In this document: positions 51,994-60,754 of the stretch, piece after piece
Position numbering within the stretch: the stretch's first letter is position 1
Layout: each line of letters starts with the position of its first letter
NCBI RefSeq assembly: GCF_014202765.1
Contig: NZ_JACHHN010000009.1
Span: forward strand, 62,001 to 126,000
DNA length: 64,000 nt
Direction of reading: 5' to 3'
Source: Silvimonas terrae
GTDB lineage: Bacteria > Pseudomonadota > Gammaproteobacteria > Burkholderiales > Chitinibacteraceae
The notes under the pieces: generated by a model
The model's database searches: none
What the model was told of the DNA's origin: nothing
What the model saw: only the letters and a program-made list of their open reading frames with translations
Position numbers and translations under genes: made by a program

Positions 51994-53361
51994 ATGCTGC
52001 TTACCTCTATCCAGTTCAACGCCATTCTTGATGCGCTTGAGCAAATCCTGCCCTTCACCGCTCCGGCCGATGTCTGCATGTCGCGCCTGTTTCGCGAACA
52101 CAAAAAACTGGGCTCCCGGGATCGCGCCGTCATCGCCGAAACGGTGTTTGGCGTATTGCGCGCCCTGCCCAAACTGAAATGGATCGCGGGTGAAGAAGCC
52201 GGCGGCCGCCTGTGGCTGCTGGCCTGGCATGCCGCAGTGGAAAAGCACACCATCAAGGAACTCTCCACGTTCTACCGGGAAGACCAGCTTGAGCTGGCCA
52301 AAACCTGGAAAGGCAAAAACCTGGCCGACGCGCCGCTTGCTGTACGTGCTGGTTTCCCGCAGTGGATTGTTGACGCTTTGCACGCAGAAAGCCGCACGGA
52401 CGAGGAGATTCTGCAACTGGGTCTGGGTCTGGGTCAGCCAGCCCCACTGGATATCCGCGCCAACCTTTTGAAGAACAAACGCGACGCCCTGCTGGAACAA
52501 CTGCAAGCAGAACATTTCCAGGCCGAGGCCACGCCGTATTCTCCGTGGGGGATTCGCCTGGGCGGCAAGCCCTCGCTGTCACGCCACCCCGGTTTTCTGG
52601 GCGGCCTGTATGAAGTGCAAGATGAAGGTAGCCAGTTACTGACGCTGCTGACCGGAGTCCGCCGTGGTCAGATGGTGACCGACTTCTGCGCCGGCGCAGG
52701 TGGCAAGACCCTGGCGCTGGGTGCGCAAATGCAGTCCACGGGCCGTCTGTATGCGTTTGATATTTCGGAAAAACGCCTCGCCAACCTCAAACCGCGCCTG
52801 GCGCGCTCCGGTTTATCCAATGTGCAATCACAACTGATTGCCTCGGAAAATGACCAGAAAATCAAGCGCCTGGCCGGCAAGATGGATGCGGTGCTGGTGG
52901 ACGCGCCTTGCTCGGGCCTGGGTACGCTGCGCCGCAATCCGGACCTAAAATACCGTCAAAGCGGTACGGGCGTGGCTGAACTCAATGCCAAGCAGGCCTC
53001 CATCCTGGCCTCTGCGGCTCGCCTGGTGAAAACCGGGGGCCGACTGGTTTACGCCACCTGCAGTATCCTGGAGTCTGAAAACAGCGCGATCGTGGATGCT
53101 TTCCTCGCTACGCATCCGGAGTTCGAGCGTGTGGACGTGCGCACTTTGCTGGCCAAAGAGAAAGTGGAATTGCCGCTCGAGGGCCCCGATCTGCGCTTGA
53201 CCCCGATTGTGCACGGGACCGATGGCTTCTATGCCGCCGTAATGCAACGCCGTTCCATCGCCGCCGTGGCAGAAGAAGTTGCAGCCGCCATTGCGGATGC
53301 CCAGGACAACGCAAGCAATGAGGCTCAAGCCGTGGTCACGGCCACGACTGGCGAAGCTTGA
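51994..53361 (+). CDS. RsmB/NOP-family RNA (cytosine-5-)-methyltransferase
   Basis: A 455-residue protein. The N-terminal NusB-like helical part (about 1-150) is followed by a Rossmann methyltransferase domain: VTDFCAGAGGKTLALGAQM (SAM motif, about residues 228-246), AFDISEKRLANLKPRLARSG, VLVDAPCSGLGTLRRNPDLKYR with one catalytic-loop Cys, and LVYATCSILESEN with the nucleophile Cys. RsmB methylates C967 of 16S rRNA; this paralogue class is broader, so the target is uncertain. It closes the purM operon and is followed by a strong terminator. Confidence 0.9.
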   Translation: MLLTSIQFNAILDALEQILPFTAPADVCMSRLFREHKKLGSRDRAVIAETVFGVLRALPKLKWIAGEEAGGRLWLLAWHAAVEKHTIKELSTFYREDQLELAKTWKGKNLADAPLAVRAGFPQWIVDALHAESRTDEEILQLGLGLGQPAPLDIRANLLKNKRDALLEQLQAEHFQAEATPYSPWGIRLGGKPSLSRHPGFLGGLYEVQDEGSQLLTLLTGVRRGQMVTDFCAGAGGKTLALGAQMQSTGRLYAFDISEKRLANLKPRLARSGLSNVQSQLIASENDQKIKRLAGKMDAVLVDAPCSGLGTLRRNPDLKYRQSGTGVAELNAKQASILASAARLVKTGGRLVYATCSILESENSAIVDAFLATHPEFERVDVRTLLAKEKVELPLEGPDLRLTPIVHGTDGFYAAVMQRRSIAAVAEEVAAAIADAQDNASNEAQAVVTATTGEA

Positions 53362-53380
53362 TGCCTGCGGCCACCGCCAT

Positions 53381-53414
53381 AAAAAAAGCCCCGATGTATC
53401 GGGGCTTTTTTTAT
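53381..53414 (+). terminator. Strong terminator closing the purM-rsmB-like operon
   Basis: AAAAAGCCCCGAT pairs with ATCGGGGCTTTTT around GT, with A and T runs on either side, 20 bases past the stop. It also faces the convergent gene at 53442. Confidence 0.92.
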
Positions 53415-53441
53415 GGCCTGAACTACAAATGCACTGACCGC

Positions 53442-53654
53442 TTATTCCACGATCAGGGTCAGGTCGCGGACCTTTTCCATGCGGGAATTACCCGGGCCCC
53501 AGCACACCTTGGCGCGGCCACCCACCTGGTACATGACAATGCCATCAACCTGTTCCGGACCCACCAGGCCACCAGCACGGTTCACACGCATGTTCGGCTC
53601 AAGCTTGACGTCATCGGAACCAATCTTGCCAAAAAACGGGATGCTGATACTCAT
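53442..53654 (-). CDS. Hypothetical 70-residue protein
   Basis: A small protein with no signal peptide or membrane helix, probably beta-rich: MSISIPFFGKIGSDDVKLEP, then VNRAGGLVGPEQVDGIVMYQVGG, then RAKVCWGPGNSRM and RDLTLIVE. GAAGGAG (on the minus strand) lies seven bases before the ATG at 53654, supporting a real gene. One Cys. I do not recognise the family. Upstream lies an AT-rich block with an 11-bp inverted repeat, which may hold its regulation. Confidence 0.68.
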   Translation of the reverse strand: MSISIPFFGKIGSDDVKLEPNMRVNRAGGLVGPEQVDGIVMYQVGGRAKVCWGPGNSRMEKVRDLTLIVE

Positions 53655-53982
53655 GGTAGTTCTCCTTCAGGCGACTTATTCAATGACTTCATCATACATC
53701 AAATGTAGTTTGATTACGTAACTAAATTTCATACGTTTATCTGAAAAACTACATTTTTTATGATGAACATCACAGAAACCACCTGATGAAAACACTTTTT
53801 ATTTATACAAACCAACGATCTAATAAAACAAAACGCATCGGCCGCGAACACGAAGATGTAGTAAACACAAAAACATAGACTCAAAAAATAGTCATAAAGC
53901 GCAAAAATGGTGCGAAATTACAAACAAAAATAGATCTTATGCCCCACATCGGCGCAAACATCCCACCCTGGCCAGCCGGAAA
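53655..53982. promoter_or_regulatory. AT-rich gene-free block with an AAATGTAGTTT/AAACTACATTT inverted repeat
   Basis: About 250 bases (53690-53940) are far richer in A and T than the rest of the window. A perfect 11-bp inverted repeat lies at 53701-53711 and 53746-53756, and another TGTAGT occurs near 53856. The arrangement is upstream of the minus-strand 70-residue gene. Composition suggests either a strongly regulated promoter (bound by nucleoid proteins) or foreign DNA. Confidence 0.5.
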
Positions 53983-54017
53983 ACAAAAACCCCGTCCAAA
54001 GGACGGGGTTTTTGTTG
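53983..54017 (-). terminator. Terminator of sspB
   Basis: ACAAAAACCCCGTCC pairs perfectly with GGACGGGGTTTTTGT around AAA, 14 bases past the sspB stop. Confidence 0.92.
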
Positions 54018-54030
54018 ATGACTGCTGCGC

Positions 54031-54480
54031 TTACTTGACCACACGCAGGTGTGAACGCCCAGCCGGCGGCCGTGGCGGTTCATCGTCATCGTCCTCTTTG
54101 CCCGCATCATGACTGGTCGATGCGGTTTGCAAAGTGGGCGTGCTGGCCACCGGTGTTTCTTCCGGCGGCGCTTCATATTCAAAACCCATGCCCTCGCCAT
54201 TCTCGCGCGAGAAAATGGAAACCACCGCCCCAACCGGGATCATGATGTCGCGGGAGACACCATTGAACCGGGCAGAAAACGACACATAGTCATTGCCCAG
54301 GTTCAGATTGCGGCTGGCGTTATAGCTGATATTCAGGACGATCTCGCCATTCTTCACGTACTCCATCGGCACCTGCATTTCGCCGCGGACGGCAACCACC
54401 AGGTAAGGCGTGAAATCGTGGTCTGAACACCACTCGTGAATGGCGCGGATCAGATAGGGTTTGGTCGATACAGAAGACAT
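54031..54480 (-). CDS. sspB: ClpXP protease specificity-enhancing factor SspB
   Basis: Encodes 149 residues from the ATG at 54480 (MSSVSTKPYLIRA). SspB tethers ssrA-tagged proteins to ClpXP. The folded domain spans about residues 5-110 (RAIHEWCSDHDFTPYLVVAV, EYVKNGEIVLNISYNASRNLNLGNDYVSFSARF). A flexible acidic and Pro-rich tail leads to the C-terminal ClpX-binding peptide RSHLRVVK. It follows sspA by 72 bases in the same direction, the standard ssp operon. Confidence 0.94.
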   Translation of the reverse strand: MSSVSTKPYLIRAIHEWCSDHDFTPYLVVAVRGEMQVPMEYVKNGEIVLNISYNASRNLNLGNDYVSFSARFNGVSRDIMIPVGAVVSIFSRENGEGMGFEYEAPPEETPVASTPTLQTASTSHDAGKEDDDDEPPRPPAGRSHLRVVK

Positions 54481-54552
54481 GAATGTACCCCGATGGTCTG
54501 CAAAACGACAGGGCCGCCAGCAACGGCGGCCCGTATCATTCACATTCTATGT

Positions 54553-55158
54553 TTATTTACGCATCGCTTTTTCGTTGGCGGTCAACGAGTCGATGAACGC
54601 TTGACGGCTAAACAGACGCTCACCGTACTTGAGGATGGAGGCCAGCGGCTTGGTCACTTCAATGCCGTAGTGCTCAAAGCGCCACAGCAGCGGAGCAATG
54701 GCTACGTCCAGCATGGAGAACTCTTCGCCCAGCATGTACTTTTGCTTGGCAAACAGCGGCGCAATCTGGGTCAGGTTATCGCGAATGGTCACACGCGCGG
54801 TGTCCTGCGCCTTCTTGGTGGCAGTGCCGTCTTCCAGGGTTTTGACGTGGACAAACAGTTCACGTTCAAAGTTGAAGAGCATCAGGCGGGCACGGGCACG
54901 CATGACCGGATCAACCGGCATCAGTTGCGGGTGCGGGAAACGCTCATCAATGTATTCGTTGATGATGTTGGATTCGTACAGGGTCAGATCACGTTCGACC
55001 AGAACCGGTACTTCGTTGTACGGGTTCATGACCGCGAGGTCTTCCGGCTTGCTGTGGACATCGACATCGATGATTTCGAAATCCATGCCTTTTTCGAACA
55101 ACACGATACGGCAACGGTGGCTGAACGGGCAGGAAGTGCCGGAATACAGCTTCATCAT
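54553..55158 (-). CDS. sspA: Stringent starvation protein A SspA
   Basis: A 201-residue glutathione-transferase-like protein that binds RNA polymerase and affects starvation and acid responses. The thioredoxin-like N-domain reads MKLYSGTSCPFSHRCRIVLFEKGMDFEIIDVDV, followed by NPYNEVPVLVERDLTLYESNIINEYIDERFPHP and the helical C-domain from about residue 85. Two adjacent ATG codons (55158 and 55155) follow GGAGAAA; either may be used. The petC terminator lies upstream, so ssp is a separate transcript or depends on read-through. Confidence 0.94.
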   Translation of the reverse strand: MMKLYSGTSCPFSHRCRIVLFEKGMDFEIIDVDVHSKPEDLAVMNPYNEVPVLVERDLTLYESNIINEYIDERFPHPQLMPVDPVMRARARLMLFNFERELFVHVKTLEDGTATKKAQDTARVTIRDNLTQIAPLFAKQKYMLGEEFSMLDVAIAPLLWRFEHYGIEVTKPLASILKYGERLFSRQAFIDSLTANEKAMRK

Positions 55159-55316
55159 GAGCGGGTTTCTCCGAAAGATCAGTAATGCAAAACGCTAAAT
55201 TGTAAAGATTTTGTTGATACAAAGCCAGAATTTGCTTGATAAGCCAGTGATATTAAAGAGAAATATCAACAAATTAAAACACAACACCTGGGCTGGCAAC
55301 CCTGCAAACCGGCATG

Positions 55317-55344
55317 AAAAAACGGAGCCGCAGCTCCGTTTTTC
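55317..55344 (-). terminator. Terminator of the petABC operon
   Basis: AAAACGGAGC and GCTCCGTTTT around CGCA with flanking A and T runs, 18 bases past the petC stop. Confidence 0.88.
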
Positions 55345-55361
55345 CCTGGTGCAAGAAGGAC

Positions 55362-56138
55362 TTAGTGCTCTACGTCTTTCCAGTAATCCAGCTTGAGCAA
55401 ATACACCAGCGGGAACAGGATAAAGATCAGGAACAAGAGCACTGCGTAGCCAATCTGTTCGCGGTGAACTTGCGCTGGCTCACTCATGTACACCATGAAG
55501 TTCACCAGATCGCCCACACGCTTGTCGTACTCGGCGGAGTCCACATTGTCACCGTCCAGGCGCGTCAACAGACCGGTTTTGACCAGCTTCAGCTTCTCAA
55601 GCTCCTGCACATCCTTGCCATTGACCTTCTCGGTCTTGTACACGGGCTCCTGTATGCCTTGCAGTTCCCACAGCACGTGCGGCATGCCCACCTTGTCGAA
55701 CACCAGATTATTCCAGCCCGTAGGGCGGCTATCGTCACGGTAGAACGAACGCAGGTAGGTATACAGCCAGTCCGCACCACGGGCGCGGGCTTCTACCGAC
55801 AGGTCAGGGGGGGCAGCGCCCAGCCAGACCTTGGCGTCGTTCACCTGCATGGCGACCCGCATGGGGTTACCCACCTTGTCGGTGGTAAACATCAGGTTCT
55901 TTTTGATCTGGTCTTCCGTCAGGCCCAGATCGGTCAGGCGGTTATAACGCAGCAAGGCTGCGCCATGACACGACAAACAATAGTTGGTGAAGGTTTGCGC
56001 ACCGCGCTGCAACGACTCAACGTCCTGCAGGTTAACCGGGGCCTTGTCCAGGGCCGGCCCGCCCTCTTCTTCGGCAAACGCGGCCAGCGGCAGGCACAGT
56101 ACTGCAGCAACAAGCCAGACTCGTAGGTTCAGTTTCAT
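55362..56138 (-). CDS. petC: Cytochrome c1, bc1 complex
   Basis: A 258-residue haem protein of the respiratory cytochrome bc1 complex. A signal peptide ends AAFAEEE; the haem site is CLSCH (about residues 54-58); the methionine ligand probably lies in the GNPMRVAM segment (about 90-97), though other Met residues are possible. A C-terminal helix (GYAVLLFLIFILFPLVYLL) anchors it in the inner membrane. It accepts electrons from the Rieske protein. It is last in the petA-petB-petC order, 14 bases after petB. Confidence 0.95.
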   Translation of the reverse strand: MKLNLRVWLVAAVLCLPLAAFAEEEGGPALDKAPVNLQDVESLQRGAQTFTNYCLSCHGAALLRYNRLTDLGLTEDQIKKNLMFTTDKVGNPMRVAMQVNDAKVWLGAAPPDLSVEARARGADWLYTYLRSFYRDDSRPTGWNNLVFDKVGMPHVLWELQGIQEPVYKTEKVNGKDVQELEKLKLVKTGLLTRLDGDNVDSAEYDKRVGDLVNFMVYMSEPAQVHREQIGYAVLLFLIFILFPLVYLLKLDYWKDVEH

Positions 56139-56152
56139 GGCTGCGGGTGTCC

Positions 56153-57493
56153 TTAGATCACTTTGGCGAAGAGCGCGGTCAAGACCAGCGTAATCGCGAC
56201 ATAGATGAAGAAACGGACCTTCTGTTCGGTTGTTGCATTGGTTGTCCGGTCAGGCACCGGCTTGTAACTGTCTGCCTTGGTATAGAAAGGCATGCCGATA
56301 AAGAAACCGAAGTAAACGAACGACAAAATCCGGGAGACGAGTGTGCGGATATCGGTTGGCGGCAAGGTACCCAGAATGCCCAGACCAATAAAGGCAATCA
56401 GGAACAGCACGATCGCTACCTTGAAAACCGGCCCGCGATAACGGATGGACTTGACCGGCGCACGATCCAGCCACGGCAAGAGCGCAATCACCACCACCGC
56501 AGCGCCCATGGCCAGCACACCCCACACTTGCGAGCCAAGGAAGGACGGCACCGCGCGCAAAATGGCGTAGAACGGGGTGAAGTACCACACCGGCGCAATA
56601 TGCGGCGGGGTCTTGAGCGGATCTGCCGGGATGAAATTGTTGTCTTCCAGGAAGTACCCGAACATATTGGGCTTGAAGAACACGATGGTGCTGAACACGA
56701 TCAGGAACACCACCACGCCCACGATATCCTTGACCGTGTAATGCGGGTGCATCGGTACGCTATCGAGCGGGATGCCGGTTTTCGGGTCTTTGTGCTTCTT
56801 GATATCCACGCCATCAGGGTTGTTGGAACCCACTTCATGCAAGGCAATCAAGTGCGCCACCACCAGCGCCAGCAGCACCAGCGGCACGGCAATCACGTGC
56901 AGGGCAAAGAAGCGGTTGAGCGTGACGTCTGACACCACGAAGTCGCCACGGATAAAGGTCGAGAGATCCGGCCCGATCAGGGGGATGGACGAGAACAGGT
57001 TCACGATCACCTGCGCCCCCCAGAACGACATCTGACCCCATGGCAGCAGGTAACCAAGGAAGGCTTCGGCCATCAGGCACAGGAACACCAGCGAACCAAA
57101 TACCCACACCAGTTCACGCGGTCTCTGGAACGAGCCGTAAATCAGCCCGCGGAACATGTGCAGATACACCACGACGAAGAACATCGAGGCGCCAGTGGAA
57201 TGCATGTAACGGATGATCCAGCCACCCGCGACATCCCGCATGATGTATTCAACCGAATTGAACGCCACCGAGATGCTGGTGCCCGGAATGAGCGAGCCAT
57301 CCGGCTTGTAGTTCATGGTCAGGAAAATACCGGTAACAATCTGGATCACCAGCACCAGCAGCGCCAGCGAACCAAAGAAGTACCAGAAGTTGAAGTTCTT
57401 GGGCGCGTAGTATTCCGACATCTGCGCCTTCCAGGTCGCCGTCACCGGAAAGCGATCATCGACCCAGTTCATTAACTGTTGTGCTTTGCTCAT
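56153..57493 (-). CDS. petB: Cytochrome b, bc1 complex
   Basis: A 446-residue polytopic protein carrying two b haems and the two quinone sites. It has about eight membrane helices. Haem-ligand His residues sit in IRYMHSTGASMFFVVVYLHMFRG (first pair) and FALHVIAVPLVLLALVVAHLIALH (second pair), and the Qo-site PEW-like motif appears as PVWYFTPFYAIL. Length exceeds mitochondrial cytochrome b because of a C-terminal extension. It follows petA by 24 bases. Confidence 0.96.
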   Translation of the reverse strand: MSKAQQLMNWVDDRFPVTATWKAQMSEYYAPKNFNFWYFFGSLALLVLVIQIVTGIFLTMNYKPDGSLIPGTSISVAFNSVEYIMRDVAGGWIIRYMHSTGASMFFVVVYLHMFRGLIYGSFQRPRELVWVFGSLVFLCLMAEAFLGYLLPWGQMSFWGAQVIVNLFSSIPLIGPDLSTFIRGDFVVSDVTLNRFFALHVIAVPLVLLALVVAHLIALHEVGSNNPDGVDIKKHKDPKTGIPLDSVPMHPHYTVKDIVGVVVFLIVFSTIVFFKPNMFGYFLEDNNFIPADPLKTPPHIAPVWYFTPFYAILRAVPSFLGSQVWGVLAMGAAVVVIALLPWLDRAPVKSIRYRGPVFKVAIVLFLIAFIGLGILGTLPPTDIRTLVSRILSFVYFGFFIGMPFYTKADSYKPVPDRTTNATTEQKVRFFIYVAITLVLTALFAKVI

Positions 57494-57517
57494 GTCTGAA
57501 GCCTCTGTAGGTGCCGG

Positions 57518-58102
57518 TTACTTGTCGTCGCCGATACGCAGGCTGGTATCGGTCAGGAACTTGTAAGGCGGGATCGGCAGGTTCAGGGGAGCCGGCACAC
57601 CGGAATAGACGCGACCGGCAAGGTCGTACTTCGAGCCATGACAGGGGCAGTAATAGCCGCCCAGCCAGTCTGCGCCCAGGTCCGCCGGGGCCAGATCAGG
57701 ACGGTAGGTTGGCGAACAGCCCAGGTGGGTACAGACGCCCACGGCGATCCAGATATCCGGCTTGAGAGAACGCCACTCGTTATGGGCGTAATCCGGCTGA
57801 TCGCTGGAATCTGACTTGGGATCGGACAGTTTGCTGTCCAGCTTGGGCAGATTGTCGAGCATTTCTTTGGTGCGTTTGACAACCCAGACCGGTTTGCCAC
57901 GCCACTCGACGTTGATTTTCTGCCCCATTTCGAGCTTGCTGATATCTACTTCAACCGGTGCGCCCGCCGCCTTGGCGCGCTCGGATGGCAGAAAACTTGC
58001 AATGAAGGGTGTTGCAATTCCTGCTACGGCAACTGCCCCCGCCCCACTACTGGCCAGAAGCAGAAACCGACGTTTGCCGTTATCAACGTGCTGGTCACTC
58101 AT
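57518..58102 (-). CDS. petA: Rieske iron-sulfur protein, bc1 complex
   Basis: A 194-residue protein with one N-terminal helix that also looks like a Tat signal (KRRFLLLASSGAG). The [2Fe-2S] ligands are in CTHLGCSP (about residues 123-130) and CPCHGSKYD (about 153-161). It moves electrons from ubiquinol to cytochrome c1. It is first in the petABC run, 141 bases downstream of the lipoprotein gene. Confidence 0.96.
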   Translation of the reverse strand: MSDQHVDNGKRRFLLLASSGAGAVAVAGIATPFIASFLPSERAKAAGAPVEVDISKLEMGQKINVEWRGKPVWVVKRTKEMLDNLPKLDSKLSDPKSDSSDQPDYAHNEWRSLKPDIWIAVGVCTHLGCSPTYRPDLAPADLGADWLGGYYCPCHGSKYDLAGRVYSGVPAPLNLPIPPYKFLTDTSLRIGDDK

Positions 58103-58243
58103 AACCCCATCCCTGACAAATTATGGAACAAGAAACAAAGACCAGGCCACGCTGCAGCGTGATCGTGGCCGATGCTGCTCGTAAGACAGCAGAAATACTA
58201 CCCGACGTGCGGCTGAACTAAAAGCCGTATGCACAACAATGGC

Positions 58244-58750
58244 TTACCAGCCTGTGCTGGTGTTGTAACCAGCCAGCTCCCTGGCCAGTTTGTCCGCAAC
58301 GACACTGGTGATTTCCGCAACGCGCTCCCTGGCCGTTCCAGGATAGCTGACCTGGAAGACTCTTGCCGAAAGATTCAACCCTTTACCCGCCGGACTCAAC
58401 AAATAGACCATCCGCGCTTCTGTCGGCTGGCTTGCATTGGCGATGGTTTCCGCGAACTCTACTTTCATGCTGCTGCGGTTCTTGAGCTTCATGCCCTTAC
58501 CGGTTCGATATTTGACAATGTCATCAAGAATCGCTTGCGGTTTGCGGCCTGAAATCAGCACCGTGGGCGCCGGGCCGGCAGCGGGAAGCTTCGTTTCGGG
58601 GACAGGTTGCGGTGTGCCGCCTGCACCTGCCGCCTTACCGGTATTGTCGGCGGGCGGGGTGGCACATGCGGCGAGCAGAAGGCTAAAGGAAAAAGCAGTT
58701 ACGCGGACGGCGTGACGACGCGCAAATTTGAGCGAGATCAATTTCTTCAT
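58244..58750 (-). CDS. Hypothetical lipoprotein
   Basis: A 168-residue protein with a long N-terminus and a lipobox LLAAC (Cys29), then a Gly/Pro/Ala linker, then a folded domain of about 100 residues (RKPQAILDDIVKYRTGKGMKLKNRSSMKVEFAETI, then ARMVYLLSPAGKGLNLSARVFQV, then VADKLARELAGY). Probably anchored in the outer membrane. Family not recognised. Its ATG overlaps the Nif3-like stop by four bases (ATGA), so the two are co-translated. Confidence 0.75.
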   Translation of the reverse strand: MKKLISLKFARRHAVRVTAFSFSLLLAACATPPADNTGKAAGAGGTPQPVPETKLPAAGPAPTVLISGRKPQAILDDIVKYRTGKGMKLKNRSSMKVEFAETIANASQPTEARMVYLLSPAGKGLNLSARVFQVSYPGTARERVAEITSVVADKLARELAGYNTSTGW

Positions 58751-59499
58751 ACCGGATTAGGGACTTCCAGGTGAATAACATCCAGATTGAACTGTGCAGC
58801 CAGGTGATCACCCAGTGCGCGCACGCCGCCGCGCTCGGTGGCATGGTGGCCGGCGGCCAGATAGGTAATGCCGGATTCGGCCGCAAGGTGGGTGACAAAC
58901 TCAGAACTCTCACCGGATACAAAACAATCAATATCCAGCGTAGCAGCTTCGTGAAAAAAACTTTGCGCGCCGCCTGTACACCAGCCGATACGACGCAGTT
59001 CCCGATCAGACGGCCCGAGGATCAGCGGCACCCGGCCCGTCGCGGACTCCAGCCGGGCGGCCAATTGCCCTACGGTCACCGGCACCGGGAAGTTGCCAAT
59101 GCAGCCCAGGTCCTGATCACCGAAAAAGCGCTCCGCCGTGACGCCCATCAACTGACCCAGCGTTGCGTTATTGCCGACCTCCGGATGCGCGTCGAGCGGC
59201 AGATGATAGGCAAAGAGGTTAAGATCAGCTGCCAGCAGCGCCGCGATCCGGGCTTTTTTGGTGCGGACGATGGCTTGCGCCTCGCCTTTCCAGAAATAAC
59301 CATGGTGGACCAGCAAGGCATCCGCCCCTGCCTCAATGGCGAGGTGAATGGCGGCGAGGCTGGCGGTGACTGCGGTCGCGATCCGCGTTATCGTTTCGCG
59401 GCCTTCTACCTGCACGCCATTGGGACAATAATCCCGAAAGCGCGATACGGATAAATATTGTTCGATATACTTTTCCAGTACCTGTCTGTTCACCGGCAT
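58747..59499 (-). CDS. Nif3-like dinuclear metal-centre protein (YbgI family)
   Basis: A 250-residue protein. Metal-ligand motifs of the family are visible: ALLVHHGYFWKGE (about residues 62-74), YHLPLDAHPEVGNNATLGQLMG (about 97-118) and the late YLAAGHHATERGGVRALGDHLA (about 214-235). The family forms hexameric toroids with two metal ions per subunit; a role as GTP cyclohydrolase I type 2 has been proposed but not proven. The ATG lacks a visible Shine-Dalgarno and lies only 14 bases from the divergent protease start. Confidence 0.9.
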   Translation of the reverse strand: MPVNRQVLEKYIEQYLSVSRFRDYCPNGVQVEGRETITRIATAVTASLAAIHLAIEAGADALLVHHGYFWKGEAQAIVRTKKARIAALLAADLNLFAYHLPLDAHPEVGNNATLGQLMGVTAERFFGDQDLGCIGNFPVPVTVGQLAARLESATGRVPLILGPSDRELRRIGWCTGGAQSFFHEAATLDIDCFVSGESSEFVTHLAAESGITYLAAGHHATERGGVRALGDHLAAQFNLDVIHLEVPNPV

Positions 59500-59513
59500 T
59501 GAACCGCGTTCCT

Positions 59514-60680
59514 ATGAGAAAACTCTGGTTGATTTTCGCACAAACCACTACGGTCGGGCTTGCGATCTGGTTCCTTGCCACGATCCTCTATCCGCAGTGG
59601 CTACAACCTCGCGCGATCCGCGAGGTGATCACGCTGCATGAGGGTAATGTCGCGTCTGCACCGCAAAGCGTCGCCGCATCCGCGCCGGCCGCACACGCGG
59701 TGACGAGCTATAGCGGCGCGGCGCATCGGGCCATGCCAGCCGTGGTCAATATTTATACCTCCAAAGAAGTGCGCTCTTCACGGCATCCCATGCTCAACGA
59801 TCCGGCCTTTCGTCGTTTCTTTGGCAATGACGATGCGCAGCGGGCATCCAGCCTGGGCTCCGGCGTGATCGTCTCGGACAAGGGCTACATCATTACCAAC
59901 AACCATGTGGTGGAGTCTGCGGACGAGATCGAGGTGGCGCTGGCCGATGGTCGCACGGCGGAGGCCAAGGTGGTCGGGGCCGATCCGGATACCGACCTGG
60001 CCGTGATCAAGGTCGATGAAGGCATTCTGCCGCCCATTGCGTTTGCCGATGGCGACAAGCTGCAAGTGGGTGATGTGGTGCTGGCCATTGGCAACCCGTT
60101 TGGCGTCGGCCAGACCGTGACCATGGGCATTGTCTCGGCGCTCGGACGCTCCCAACTGGGTATCAATACGTTCGAGAACTTCATCCAGACCGATGCCCCA
60201 ATCAATCCGGGTAACTCGGGTGGGGCGCTGGTCGATACGGACGGCAATCTGGTCGGGATCAATGCGGCGATCTATTCGCAGTCTGGCGGCAGCCTGGGGA
60301 TTGGCTTTGCCATTCCGGCCTCGACGGTCAAACAGGTAATGGAAGCCATTATCAAAGACGGCAAGGTCACCCGCGGCTGGCTGGGTGTGGAAGCCCAGGA
60401 TGTCACCCCGGAACTGGCCGCCAGCTTCAAACTCAAGCAAGCACATGGGGCACTGATTGCCGGTGTGGTACGCGGCAGCCCGGCGGATAAATCCGGCATT
60501 CGTCCCGGCGACATTTTGCTCTCTGTCGCCGGCAAGGATATTCAGGATTCTTCCGCCATGCTCAACCAGGTGGCCGCACTCAAGCCCGATGAAACCGCGC
60601 CGATGCATTTGTTCCGCAACGGCAAGGACATCACGCTGGAGGTCAAGATTGGCCGCCGGCCAAGGATCGCCCAGCGTTAA
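59514..60680 (+). CDS. DegS/DegQ-like trypsin-type serine protease with one PDZ domain
   Basis: Encodes 388 residues from the ATG at 59514. One membrane helix (about 8-27) anchors it. The protease domain has His131 (ITNNHVVES), Asp161 (DPDTDLAVIKV) and Ser235 (INPGNSGGALV). A single PDZ domain covers about 285-385 (GVVRGSPADKSGIRPGDILLSVAGKDI). One PDZ plus a membrane anchor matches DegS, which cuts RseA to start the sigma-E response, better than DegP/DegQ. This gene beside petABC is typical of betaproteobacteria. Confidence 0.92.
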   Translation: MRKLWLIFAQTTTVGLAIWFLATILYPQWLQPRAIREVITLHEGNVASAPQSVAASAPAAHAVTSYSGAAHRAMPAVVNIYTSKEVRSSRHPMLNDPAFRRFFGNDDAQRASSLGSGVIVSDKGYIITNNHVVESADEIEVALADGRTAEAKVVGADPDTDLAVIKVDEGILPPIAFADGDKLQVGDVVLAIGNPFGVGQTVTMGIVSALGRSQLGINTFENFIQTDAPINPGNSGGALVDTDGNLVGINAAIYSQSGGSLGIGFAIPASTVKQVMEAIIKDGKVTRGWLGVEAQDVTPELAASFKLKQAHGALIAGVVRGSPADKSGIRPGDILLSVAGKDIQDSSAMLNQVAALKPDETAPMHLFRNGKDITLEVKIGRRPRIAQR

Positions 60681-60705
60681 TCCGTGCTCGTCAGCGCACC
60701 AAAAA

Positions 60706-60739
60706 ATAAAAAGCCGCAGCGTTTGCTGCGGCTTTTTTC
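60706..60739. terminator. Bidirectional terminator between the protease and antiporter genes
   Basis: AAAAGCCGCAGC (60709-60720) and GCTGCGGCTTTT (60725-60736) around GTTT, with A-rich sequence on the left and TTT on the right. It serves the converging genes on both strands. Confidence 0.9.
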
Positions 60740-60754
60740 ATGGGTCCGCCTTGC

